Of a DNA stretch of 64,000 nucleotides, positions 37,525 through 45,859 are shown piece by piece. How positions within the stretch are numbered: the first letter of the stretch is position 1; each line of letters starts with the position of its first letter. A program made the translations under genes and the position numbers. The notes below the pieces were generated by a model. The model was not told the origin of the DNA. It saw only the letters and a program-made list of their open reading frames with translations, and made no database searches. Origin of the DNA: an uncultured Alteromonadaceae bacterium (GTDB taxonomy: Bacteria > Pseudomonadota > Gammaproteobacteria > Enterobacterales > Alteromonadaceae); NCBI GenBank assembly GCA_947494925.1, contig CANLWS010000005.1, positions 1 to 64,000 of the forward strand, written 5' to 3'.

Positions 37525-37568
37525 AAAAGTGTCCGCGGACGGCGAAAACGTCCGCCCCGGACACTTTT
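37525..37568. promoter_or_regulatory. Nested GTCCG/CGGAC dyad array, candidate activator binding site
   Basis: A 44-base, nearly perfect inverted repeat. The outer arms are AAAAGTGTCCG and CGGACACTTTT, the inner arms CGGACG and CGTCCG, with a GCGAAAA centre and a CCC offset. It can be read as two dyads, GTCCG-CGGAC and GTCCG-CCC-CGGAC. It lies about 75-118 bases upstream of the predicted start, the usual place for sigma-54 enhancer sites. Further half-sites are at 37441 (TGTCCG) and 37628 (CGGACA). Confidence 0.65.
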
Positions 37569-37893
37569 GAAGGACTGGGAAAAATGGCGTCAGAAACCAG
37601 TCTGTCCCGTTCAGCTAATTGAGGCTCCGGACAGATCTCTGCATGCAGAAGATTGTTTACTAGGGCGTGTTGATCCAGGAAAAGTATTGATAACGAGTTG
37701 GGGAGCTTTCCTTGCTGACGCCGGAAACACCTTGGCTTTTCGAGAACGCTAGCCAGTTCTGTGTGAGTAGCAGAGATAATCTCAATTTTTGTTTATACAG
37801 GCTGCGACTCACTGATAGCACTTTTTGCCAGGTATGTTGAAAAAACCAGAAAGCCTGGTGTTACCCAGGCTTTTTATCCGAAATATCGTATTC
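37569..37893. other. Intergenic remainder between efflux operon control region and TonB receptor
   Basis: No credible gene. Contains one more CGGACA half-site at 37628 and the TonB-receptor terminator near 37850. An open frame on the plus strand from 37426 to 37752 crosses the promoter and dyads and looks accidental. Confidence 0.5.
37838..37873 (-). terminator. Intrinsic terminator of the TonB-dependent receptor
   Basis: Nine-base perfect stem AAAGCCTGG / CCAGGCTTT (37850-37858 and 37865-37873) with a six-base loop. Read on the minus strand it is followed by CTGGTTTTTT, and it starts about 20 bases after the receptor stop. Confidence 0.8.
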
Positions 37894-40164
37894 TCAGAAT
37901 TGATAGCTTACGCTAAAGGTTGCCGTTCTTGGCAAAATGAATCGACCATTGGGCGAATTAACACTACGTGGGTCACCTTCGGTCAAGGCGTCCTCGTCCG
38001 TAACATTTTGCACTGCAAGTTCGAAACTCAATCCCGCATCGCTTCTGATCACCACTCCCAGATCAACTTTTTCGTATCCATCCAACACAACCGAATTGGC
38101 ATTGTCAGAGAACCTGTCGTCAACCATAGCCAATGTCCCATATACACTACCGTAATAATCACCGAGCTCGAAATCGTAGCTAGGAGTCAAACGTAGCTGC
38201 CAACCTGGTTGCCGCTGAGCTTCATTGCCTTCGTTCTCTGGGCTTTCCGTGATTTCAGTTTCCTGAATCGTGGCATTGACGTTGATTGAAAATCCATTAT
38301 CTGCAAAATACGCGGCATCTAACTCAATGCCATATGCTTCATTTGTCAGTACCTGAACCGGCGCTCCCGGTTGAGCCTGGAATGTATCGCCTTCCACTTC
38401 GTTGAAAAAGCCGGTTGCGTAAACGTTGTAGTTGGATTTTGCCAGTTTGTAACCAAACTCCAATTGGGTCACGTCTACGATCAAGTCTTCACCCGCCTCA
38501 AAGCGACCAAAATTATCACGCAAGTCATCAAAATAAGGCATTTTGCTGCCCTCACTGTAGCGCACAAAGACACCCATATCTTTACGCAACTGCCAGTTTA
38601 GTCCGGCGGTCAAAGCAACATCAGATTCATCATATTGAGCCGCTTTCGTGATTACGCCGTCTAATCCTTCATCAACCGTGTATTCTATTTCGTGATTCTC
38701 GTTTCTGACGCCAATGTCCCCGCTCAACTGATCGGTAAATTGATATTCCAAGGCTGCGTAAAATGCAGTTGTCGTGCCGTCACCGGTGGAATTAATGTCA
38801 TAATTCCAACCACAACTATCCTGATTATCGTTACAGTCGATGCCAGTCAGGTTTTCGCCACCTGACTGGATAACATGGTACGCATGATTACCTAGTGTCC
38901 ACCAATCGTCTGAAGAAAAATTAGCACTGTATAAGCCGACTGAAGCTTTAATTTTCTCGGTTGTTTTTGTAATCGCTAAATCGTTAGTAAAGGACTCAAT
39001 GTCCTTGCGCACAACCCAACGACCGATTTGCTGGACTAAGGTACTTCCGGCGTAAGTGTTACCTGTAACAGCCCCGGTTGCAGATTGCCCATTATCGGCC
39101 ACAGTGGACAGGGCAACCGGATCGCCATTCGGCACCAAACCAAGGGTGTCGGCATCTCCCGAGGTATAGGCAAAACGGTCGACGAAGGTCCAGCCATCGC
39201 CAAATTCCAGGGTAATACTCCCACCGGAAATTGAACCATCCCACCCGCGCCCTTCACCAAAGTCAAAGGATTCGCTTGTCCCATCGGGACCATATTGCAC
39301 AGTCGCCTGCCTGTTTAATGTCCCAAGTTGGGTGTAAGAGTTGTCGACGCCTTCCACTAAGGGTGTTGGCAAATACCAGGCCCCGTGATCATCGGTTATA
39401 CGGGTAAAGAGGTTTATTTTTCCGTTTTCCAACTCTTTGGTTATGTTGACTGTAAATTGTTGGCCTTTTTCAGAGTTAAAACCTGCATCACGAATGCCAG
39501 GACTTTGCTGAACATAACCCCCAACCATAAAATACAGATCGTCATCTATCATTCCACTTAACACACCATCAATACGCTGAAGGTTGTAGTCTGAAGTTGA
39601 GTACTTAATCGAGCCTTCAGTGACGTCGCTCCCTTCCTTTAACAGGAAGTTTGTCGTCAAGCCGGGCTGTCCACTGGAAACAACCGAGTTGGGACCGCCT
39701 CTCAACGCATCCATAAAATCCACTGTTTCGTCAATTCTGAACAGTGTTGAGTTTTCAAGGAACGAAAGCGTGGGAGGTGGAAATACCGGTACACCTTGTA
39801 GCTGAACTGTTAAGAAAGGCGCATCTCCGCCTCCGGGGAATCCCCGCACAAACACATTAGCACCAGATACACCGCCTGAGCTTTCTGCCCAGACACCCGG
39901 TACAGCTTTGAATAGGTCGGCTGTGCTTTTCGGCGCCAGTCTCTTAATTTGTTCTTCGCTCAATGAAGTAGACGCGTAGCTTGCGTCCACTTTACGCACT
40001 GATGTACCGCTTGCAGTACCCGTGACAAGTATCTGTTCAAAGAAGTCACGTTCTTCGCCCTCAGAGTCTGGCGTTTGTTCTTGCGCCATGGTTTGCAAGG
40101 GCATAATAAAAGCCATCGACACCGCTAAAGACATTGCGCTGCGGCTAAATTTTACTGTGTTCAT
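37894..40164 (-). CDS. TonB-dependent outer-membrane receptor, probably for trehalose
   Basis: A 756-aa receptor with a signal peptide (cut near TMAQ, residue 28), a plug domain (ILVTGTASGTSV, LFKAVPGVWAESSGG, VFVRGFPGGGDAP), a 22-strand-type barrel and a terminal Phe (SVSYQF). It has two close Cys in a surface loop (IDCNDNQDSCGW). The substrate is inferred from the divergent LacI gene and the MFS and trehalase genes that share the same operator sequence. Two operators lie 50-90 bases before its ATG, so it should be induced together with the rest. Confidence 0.88.
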   Translation of the reverse strand: MNTVKFSRSAMSLAVSMAFIMPLQTMAQEQTPDSEGEERDFFEQILVTGTASGTSVRKVDASYASTSLSEEQIKRLAPKSTADLFKAVPGVWAESSGGVSGANVFVRGFPGGGDAPFLTVQLQGVPVFPPPTLSFLENSTLFRIDETVDFMDALRGGPNSVVSSGQPGLTTNFLLKEGSDVTEGSIKYSTSDYNLQRIDGVLSGMIDDDLYFMVGGYVQQSPGIRDAGFNSEKGQQFTVNITKELENGKINLFTRITDDHGAWYLPTPLVEGVDNSYTQLGTLNRQATVQYGPDGTSESFDFGEGRGWDGSISGGSITLEFGDGWTFVDRFAYTSGDADTLGLVPNGDPVALSTVADNGQSATGAVTGNTYAGSTLVQQIGRWVVRKDIESFTNDLAITKTTEKIKASVGLYSANFSSDDWWTLGNHAYHVIQSGGENLTGIDCNDNQDSCGWNYDINSTGDGTTTAFYAALEYQFTDQLSGDIGVRNENHEIEYTVDEGLDGVITKAAQYDESDVALTAGLNWQLRKDMGVFVRYSEGSKMPYFDDLRDNFGRFEAGEDLIVDVTQLEFGYKLAKSNYNVYATGFFNEVEGDTFQAQPGAPVQVLTNEAYGIELDAAYFADNGFSINVNATIQETEITESPENEGNEAQRQPGWQLRLTPSYDFELGDYYGSVYGTLAMVDDRFSDNANSVVLDGYEKVDLGVVIRSDAGLSFELAVQNVTDEDALTEGDPRSVNSPNGRFILPRTATFSVSYQF

Positions 40165-40214
40165 ATGTGGTCACCTAGCATCATTGTTTATCTCGATTTG
40201 TAAACCATATGTGA

Positions 40215-40256
40215 AATTGCAATCGTTTGCAATTATTTTTCGCAAACGATTGCAAT
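40215..40256. promoter_or_regulatory. Two LacI-type operators upstream of the TonB receptor
   Basis: TGCAATCGTTTGCA (40218-40231) and CGCAAACGATTGCA (40241-40254) are near-palindromes of the same 14-base pattern, each one or two bases from TGCAAACGTTTGCA, which recurs perfectly before the MFS gene. They lie between the divergent receptor and LacI genes. Confidence 0.82.
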
Positions 40257-40399
40257 TTTATTATTACGCTTATTTTAAAACCTTCAATGCACTCAGAAGT
40301 TCACCGTTTTATTGATCAACAAGATGAAAAACAGATTTGAATAGGCATAGCAGAAGTTTGAGGATATATTATTGATAAAACCTAAATACACTTAACACG

Positions 40400-41422
40400 T
40401 TGAAATCTGCAAAAAAATTAACTCTATCTGATCTGGCAAAAATCGCTGGTGTATCCACATCCACCGCTTCTCGCGCGCTGAATGATAATCCAATAATCAA
40501 ACAGGCAACACGGGACAAAATAAAAGCGCTCGCGAATAAATACAACTTCAGTCTGAATACAGCTGCAAGCCGATTGCGCACCCAGAAAACCAACGTCATT
40601 GCAGTGATACTTAACCTGATTGATCACACTGAACAAAGCATCAGCGATCCGTTTTTACTCAAAGTAGTGAGCGATCTGAATCAGGCGCTGAATAAACAAG
40701 GGTATGAGCTGTTGCTGTCTAATTCATTTATGGCTAAAGGTGATTGGGCAAATTATTTCATTTCAAGTAGTCGCGCCGATGGTCTTATTGTGATTGGCCA
40801 GGGAAAAGGTGACGATAAGGTTAAGGCAGTGTCTGACGCTGGCGCTCCCCTGGTGGTTTGGGGTGACCCCACAGCTGAGAGCAGTTATCCGATTGTGGGT
40901 AGTGACAACAAACTGGGTGGCTATCTGGCAACCATGCATTTACTGGAAAGTGGGTGCAAAAACGTGTTGTTTTTAGGGGATACTGAGCACGCAGAAATGG
41001 GGGAACGCCACAAGGGGTTTATTCAGGCATTGAATGAACTGAACCTGCCGGTAAAGCCTGAACTAACACTCCCCATCGACATCACCAGCACGGCAGCACA
41101 CAAGAAAATTAACCAGACAATATTAGAAAAGGGCCTTTATTTTGATGGCATAGTTGCCGCCAGCGACATGGTAGCGCTAGGTGCCATTAAAGCCCTCAAA
41201 GAGCGTTACATCAGTATTCCAGGTGACGTGAGCATAATCGGCTTTGATGACATTATCCTCGCTGAGCTATTCCATCCCTCTCTGACTACTATTCGTCAAA
41301 ACACCAAAAAGGCAGCTGAGGAGATGGTGGAACAAATGATGCGACAGTTTAGCGGTAAAAAACCGTCATCTTCAGTGATAGACATTGAGCTTGTGGCCAG
41401 AAATTCAACCCGACACATCTGA
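40400..41422 (+). CDS. LacI-family repressor of the trehalose locus
   Basis: A 340-aa repressor with the N-terminal HTH (LTLSDLAKIAGVSTSTASRALN, residues 7-28) including the hinge region, and a sugar-binding domain ending VELVARNSTRH-like. The start must be the TTG at 40400: an in-frame stop lies at 40376 and no ATG or GTG intervenes before the HTH. No clear ribosome-binding site is seen, suggesting low expression. It should bind the TGCAAACGTTTGCA sites on both sides of its gene and respond to trehalose or a derivative. Confidence 0.9.
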   Translation: MKSAKKLTLSDLAKIAGVSTSTASRALNDNPIIKQATRDKIKALANKYNFSLNTAASRLRTQKTNVIAVILNLIDHTEQSISDPFLLKVVSDLNQALNKQGYELLLSNSFMAKGDWANYFISSSRADGLIVIGQGKGDDKVKAVSDAGAPLVVWGDPTAESSYPIVGSDNKLGGYLATMHLLESGCKNVLFLGDTEHAEMGERHKGFIQALNELNLPVKPELTLPIDITSTAAHKKINQTILEKGLYFDGIVAASDMVALGAIKALKERYISIPGDVSIIGFDDIILAELFHPSLTTIRQNTKKAAEEMVEQMMRQFSGKKPSSSVIDIELVARNSTRHI

Positions 41423-41451
41423 TTCATTATTAGTTCGACTATTCTTTCACG

Positions 41452-41473
41452 AAAATGCAAACGTTTGCATTTT
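41452..41473. promoter_or_regulatory. LacI operator before the MFS-trehalase operon
   Basis: A 22-base perfect palindrome with core TGCAAACGTTTGCA flanked by AAAA and TTTT, 54 bases before the MFS ATG and 30 bases after the LacI stop. Confidence 0.88.
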
Positions 41474-41526
41474 ATTTGATCAACCGCTAGACTGAACGGG
41501 TTTTTGCCGTTGCCGGAGATCTGTTC

Positions 41527-42789
41527 ATGTCACGATTTGCTATTATTTGCGCTATCGCTGCCTGTTATTTCGTGTTCGCCATATTATTAAACAGCGTTGG
41601 AACTGTAATCCTGCAATCCATTAACAGTTTTGGTATTAGCAAACCAGAAGCGGCGACACTTGAAGGCTTCAAGGATCTTTCTATTGCTATCGTTTCGTTC
41701 ATGGTGGCCTCTTTTATTCCCAGAGTGGGTTATAAATTTGCATTGGTGATCGCACTAGTGCTGGTTTCTCTGGCCTGTGTGATCACACCTCTGGTGGCGG
41801 ATTTTTTTGCCGTAAAAATGCTATTCGCCTGCATAGGCAGCGCTTTTGCATTGGTTAAAGTGTCCGTTTATTCCATCATTGGTCAACTAAGTCAGGACAC
41901 CCGCTCACACTCATCTCTACTTAATACCATAGAAGGTATTTTCATGTTGGGTGTGCTCTCAGGTTATTGGGTTTTCAGTTTTTACATTGACAGCAACGAC
42001 CCCAGCGCATTGAGTTGGCTGGATGTCTACTACCCACTGGCTCTGGTCATTCTCGTTACTGCAGCAGTAGTATTCTGGTCGCCAATTCAAAAGCCTGTAT
42101 TGAGCGCAGAGAAACAATCATTCAGCAAAGATTTCGTCGACATGCTCAAACTGACATATCAACCCCTGGTTCTGATTTTTGTATTATCAATATTCCTTTA
42201 CGTTTTGATTGAGCAGGGGCTAGGAACATGGCTGCCAACATTTAATAGCGAAGTTTTGCAATTACCGGTGGATATCAGCATTCAGGTCACCAGTATTTTT
42301 GCGTTGATGATTGCCTTGGGTCGGTTACTCGCCGGTCAGATCCTCAAAAAAGTTAACTGGTATGTCTTTCTCAACATCTGTATTGCATGCATGGCGTTAA
42401 TTATGTTGTTGAGTTTGCCTCTTGCAGCAGATGCAGACGGCAGACAGGCCAACAACATTCTTGAGGCACCAATAGCGGCCTATTTGTTGCCGCTGGCGGG
42501 ACTCATGATGGCACCAATCTATCCGATCATTAACTCTGTGATGTTGAGTTCGCTTGAACCGGTTAAGCATGCGCCCATGACTGGCCTTATCGTTGTTTTC
42601 TCTGCATTAGGAGGAACAACTGGATCGATTATTACGGGATTGGTATTCGAAAGCATGGGAGGGGAAAATGCCTTCTATCTTCTCTTGATTCCCATGGCAT
42701 TGGTGGCACTAACACTGTATTTATTCAAACGAACTTCCACAAAAATGGCGTATGACAACACGTTGAGAGAGGAGCAAGTTAATGTCTGA
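41527..42789 (+). CDS. MFS sugar transporter, probable trehalose uptake
   Basis: A 420-aa inner-membrane carrier with about 12 hydrophobic segments, similar in layout to the FHS/fucose-permease branch of the major facilitator family. It overlaps the trehalase gene by eight bases and is preceded by the LacI operator, so the inferred cargo is trehalose. A disaccharide carrier fits a cytoplasmic trehalase; no phosphotransferase gene is nearby. Confidence 0.83.
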   Translation: MSRFAIICAIAACYFVFAILLNSVGTVILQSINSFGISKPEAATLEGFKDLSIAIVSFMVASFIPRVGYKFALVIALVLVSLACVITPLVADFFAVKMLFACIGSAFALVKVSVYSIIGQLSQDTRSHSSLLNTIEGIFMLGVLSGYWVFSFYIDSNDPSALSWLDVYYPLALVILVTAAVVFWSPIQKPVLSAEKQSFSKDFVDMLKLTYQPLVLIFVLSIFLYVLIEQGLGTWLPTFNSEVLQLPVDISIQVTSIFALMIALGRLLAGQILKKVNWYVFLNICIACMALIMLLSLPLAADADGRQANNILEAPIAAYLLPLAGLMMAPIYPIINSVMLSSLEPVKHAPMTGLIVVFSALGGTTGSIITGLVFESMGGENAFYLLLIPMALVALTLYLFKRTSTKMAYDNTLREEQVNV

Positions 42790-44338
42790 TTTGTCCCAAT
42801 CATACAAGGTCGAAGATAGCCTGCGGTTTTTCGAAAGTGACCTGTTTCGCGAAGTTCAGATGTCGGGCATTTTTGAAGATAGTAAAACATTCGCAGATGC
42901 TACGCCCATGCAACCATTGACCGAAATTTACTCTAAGTACAAAAATCAACGTGTGCTTGCTTCCTTTGAACTATCAGCATTTGTGCATCAATACTTCAGG
43001 CTTCCACAACCCATCTCGCTGAGCAATGATGAAACAGCTTTTACGGTGCTTGAATACATAGAATCTCTCTGGCCCAAACTGGAGAAGCAACCTGATCCCC
43101 CCAGCCACTGCTCCTTGCTGCCTTTAAACCATCCATATATTGTGCCGGGAGGCCGTTTTCGGGAAATCTATTACTGGGACAGTTACTTTACAGCGCTGGG
43201 GCTGAGTGATTCCGGACGTTTATCTTTGGCGCGGTCAATGGTCGACAATTTTATTCAGTTGCAGGCTAATCTGGGTTGTATTCCAAACGGCAACCGTAGT
43301 TACTACCACACTCGGTCGCAACCTCCGGTGCTTTCTCTGATGATTGAATTGATTCTGGATGCAGAAGGACGGGCGCTTAACCAGCACAATAAAGAAGAGC
43401 TTACATATTACCTTGATGCATTGTTGAAAGAATACCAATTTTGGATGGATGGCCGAGACAAACTTGGCCATGATTCCAAGGCCTACAGGCGAGTCGTTCT
43501 TCTTCCAAATGGTGCGCTACTCAATCGATACTGGGATGACAGTCCAACACCAAGGCCAGAGTCCTATCGGGAAGACATTGAGGCTGCAGCTAGCTTACCA
43601 GAGGCTGAACGAGCAGAGTTTTATCGACATATCCGTGCGGCCTGCGAATCAGGTTGGGATTTCAGCTCTCGTTGGTTGGGAAATCCGAACGAGTTATGCT
43701 CCATTCGCACTACTGATACTGTTCCTGTTGACCTCAACTGCCTTTTATACAAATTGGAGTCCATACTGGCTGAACTCTTTGCGGCCACGGGCGAGGAACA
43801 AAAAGCCCAAGAATATGAATTGCTGGCTAGGACAAGGAGTGAAGCAATCAATTTATTTTTGTGGGATCAGGAATCCAACATCTTCTGTGACTATTTATTG
43901 AGTGAAAATAGGCCGACGCCAGTGCGCTCACTAGCTTGTGTACTGCCGCTTTTTGTCGGTATTGCTAATCAGGCTCAGGCCAATATGATATCTGAAAAGA
44001 TTAAAGGTGACTTTCTTGTGGAAGGTGGATTAATAACAACCTTGAGTGCCAGCCACCAGCAATGGGATAGTCCAAATGGTTGGGCACCTTTGCATTGGTT
44101 TGCGGTAATGGGTTTACGCAATTATCAATTCACCGACCTTGCCAGAACGATAATGCAGCGCTGGAACGGCACAGTGGAAGTGTATTATCTGGAACACGAT
44201 AACGTCATGGAAAAGTACAATGTCCGGGATGTGCATAGCATGGCTGTTGGCGGTGAGTATGAAGTGCAACATGGCTTCGGCTGGACCAATGGCGTGACAT
44301 TGGCATTTTCCAAGATGCTGAGAGACCCATCCATCTAA
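42782..44338 (+). CDS. treF: Cytoplasmic trehalase (GH37)
   Basis: Hydrolyses alpha,alpha-trehalose to two glucoses. The 518-aa protein has trehalase signature 1 PGGRFREIYYWDSY (122-135), the general-acid region ESGWDFSSRWL, signature 2 QWDSPNGWAPLHW and the C-terminal GGEYEVQHGFGWTNGV. It has no signal peptide, so it is the cytoplasmic TreF type rather than periplasmic TreA. It is cotranscribed with the MFS carrier. Confidence 0.94.
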   Translation: MSDLSQSYKVEDSLRFFESDLFREVQMSGIFEDSKTFADATPMQPLTEIYSKYKNQRVLASFELSAFVHQYFRLPQPISLSNDETAFTVLEYIESLWPKLEKQPDPPSHCSLLPLNHPYIVPGGRFREIYYWDSYFTALGLSDSGRLSLARSMVDNFIQLQANLGCIPNGNRSYYHTRSQPPVLSLMIELILDAEGRALNQHNKEELTYYLDALLKEYQFWMDGRDKLGHDSKAYRRVVLLPNGALLNRYWDDSPTPRPESYREDIEAAASLPEAERAEFYRHIRAACESGWDFSSRWLGNPNELCSIRTTDTVPVDLNCLLYKLESILAELFAATGEEQKAQEYELLARTRSEAINLFLWDQESNIFCDYLLSENRPTPVRSLACVLPLFVGIANQAQANMISEKIKGDFLVEGGLITTLSASHQQWDSPNGWAPLHWFAVMGLRNYQFTDLARTIMQRWNGTVEVYYLEHDNVMEKYNVRDVHSMAVGGEYEVQHGFGWTNGVTLAFSKMLRDPSI

Positions 44339-44432
44339 TTCCAGCCAAATCATTGGTTACAAAAATGGGGGTTGTCCCAATTCGGATCCGATATTAGTGT
44401 TGTGTTTTATTTGTCTGTGAGTTCAACCTAAC

Positions 44433-45512
44433 ATGCCAGTTTCACTAAAGTCGTCTTGCCATACCAATCTGGGTTTTCCTTATCATGGGGAGCAAGACGC
44501 CGCTGAGCAGCTGGTGAATATTCGTGATTTCCTCAGGCAAGATCTTGGTTTGGAGCACATTGACAGTACTGGCGCAGCCGCGTTGCTTGAACAAAAGATT
44601 TCGACTTTACTTGGGGCAGATGACGCTGTCTGGTTTCCTACCGGCACCCTGGCCCAGGGCATTGCGGCGCGCATCCATGCAAGGCAAAGTGATAAAGATT
44701 CAATTCTGCTACATCCAACTTCACACTTACTGCTGCACGAAGAAAACGGTATTAAGTCAGCACATGGAATGAACGTCAGAGTTCAAGGAGAATGGCGGGA
44801 GCCGGTAAATTCAGATGATATCAGCAGAAATGATGCCTGTGTTTTTGTAGAAATACCTCAGCGACATAGTGGGGGTAAATTACCTAGCTGGTCAGAACTC
44901 GCAGCAATTAAACAACGATGCGCTGAGAACAAGGTTGCATTGCATATGGATGGTGCAAGATTATGGTCAAGCAGGGCATATTACGAACAACGAAGTTATG
45001 CTGAGATAGCATCTGGGTTTGATTCGGTATATGTCTCGTTTTACAAGGATATTGGCGCAATGGGCGGAGCCGCGTTAGCCGGTAATCAAGCCTTTATTGA
45101 GCAGGCGCGGTTGTGGCGAACACGTTTGGGAGGATTCTCTTTCGGTTCATGGCCAATGATTGTAGATAGCCTGCGATTGTTAGACAAGCGCATCAAACAG
45201 ATGCCCGGATTTATAGCCAAGGCGAAATCTCTGGCTGCATCAATAGAGGATCTTTCAGGTATCGAAATCGAACCGGGCCCTCCACAAGTTAATTTATTTC
45301 ATGTCCGGCTAAAGGTGTCTGCAAGTAGGGCGGAACAAGCCAGAGATGGCGTAGCCAGAACACAAGGTATTTGGCTGTCTGACAGATTCTGGGAATACGA
45401 ATCGAAAGGTAGTTGCTCGATGGAAATAGTTGTAGGCGATAAAGCCCTTATGCTGTCCGAAGAGTTATTCCGAAGCGCTGTGCGCTCTATGCTTTCGCAC
45501 CTTCGATCGTAG
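44433..45512 (+). CDS. Threonine aldolase / beta-eliminating lyase-like PLP enzyme
   Basis: A 359-aa fold-type I PLP enzyme. It carries VWFPTGTLAQGIAARIHA, the pyridoxal-ring aspartate in ALHMDGARLW, and the PLP lysine in VSFYKDIGAMGGAAL. The combination HMDGAR / SFxKxxGAxGG is that of low-specificity threonine aldolases and related beta-eliminating lyases. It is 94 bases downstream of trehalase and outside the LacI regulon by position. Substrate specificity cannot be told. Confidence 0.82.
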   Translation: MPVSLKSSCHTNLGFPYHGEQDAAEQLVNIRDFLRQDLGLEHIDSTGAAALLEQKISTLLGADDAVWFPTGTLAQGIAARIHARQSDKDSILLHPTSHLLLHEENGIKSAHGMNVRVQGEWREPVNSDDISRNDACVFVEIPQRHSGGKLPSWSELAAIKQRCAENKVALHMDGARLWSSRAYYEQRSYAEIASGFDSVYVSFYKDIGAMGGAALAGNQAFIEQARLWRTRLGGFSFGSWPMIVDSLRLLDKRIKQMPGFIAKAKSLAASIEDLSGIEIEPGPPQVNLFHVRLKVSASRAEQARDGVARTQGIWLSDRFWEYESKGSCSMEIVVGDKALMLSEELFRSAVRSMLSHLRS

Positions 45513-45599
45513 TCATATGAATGTGAAAACCTAGTGTCCCATATTTATTTTCCGCTACGGGTGGTTTGTACATTACCGATTAGTAAAAGAAAACCTGTT

Positions 45600-45750
45600 C
45601 GCCAGCATGAATGACTTTCTAGTGGATTTTTGCCCGGAGGGCAAACCACTAAAAGTTGAAAGTCAGGCTATTGCCAAGTCACAAAAAGCTAAAGACTAAC
45701 TGCAACTTGAGTACACAAAAAAGCGAACCGTTTTCAGTTCGCTTTTATCT
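45600..45750 (+). ncRNA. Possible small RNA with terminator
   Basis: Between two genes, a 30-base stem-loop (AGTGG ... TTGCCC GGA GGGCAA ... CCACT, 45621-45650) is followed by complementary pairs AAGTTG/CAACTT and AGTC/GACT, then a strong terminator hairpin. No coding frame of interest is present. The promoter is not clear. This is a structural guess, and it might instead be the 3' UTR of the upstream gene. Confidence 0.35.
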
Positions 45751-45755
45751 TAATT
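45719..45755. terminator. Bidirectional intrinsic terminator
   Basis: Perfect 10-bp stem AAAAGCGAAC / GTTCGCTTTT with an 8-base loop, a T-rich tail on the plus strand and an A-run before it that gives a T-run on the minus strand. It serves the plus-strand transcript and perhaps the convergent serine hydrolase gene. Confidence 0.8.
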
Positions 45756-45859
45756 GTGATTGCAAATTTAGACATCAATTTCAAACCGACACACCCGTTA
45801 CAGAAAACATATTTTGCTTGTTCCCCCGTCACCGACGTGATCAGTTTTGATGTTGCCTA

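Noticed and set aside
37525-37568. Nested inverted repeat as an intrinsic terminator
   Set aside because: The T-run after the stem is short (TTTTGA), no gene ends nearby, and the repeated GTCCG/CGGAC half-sites continue outside the hairpin.
37426-37752. Open frame of 108 codons on the plus strand between the efflux operon and the TonB receptor
   Set aside because: It crosses the sigma-54 promoter and the nested dyads, has no ribosome-binding site and no recognisable domain; I treat it as accidental.
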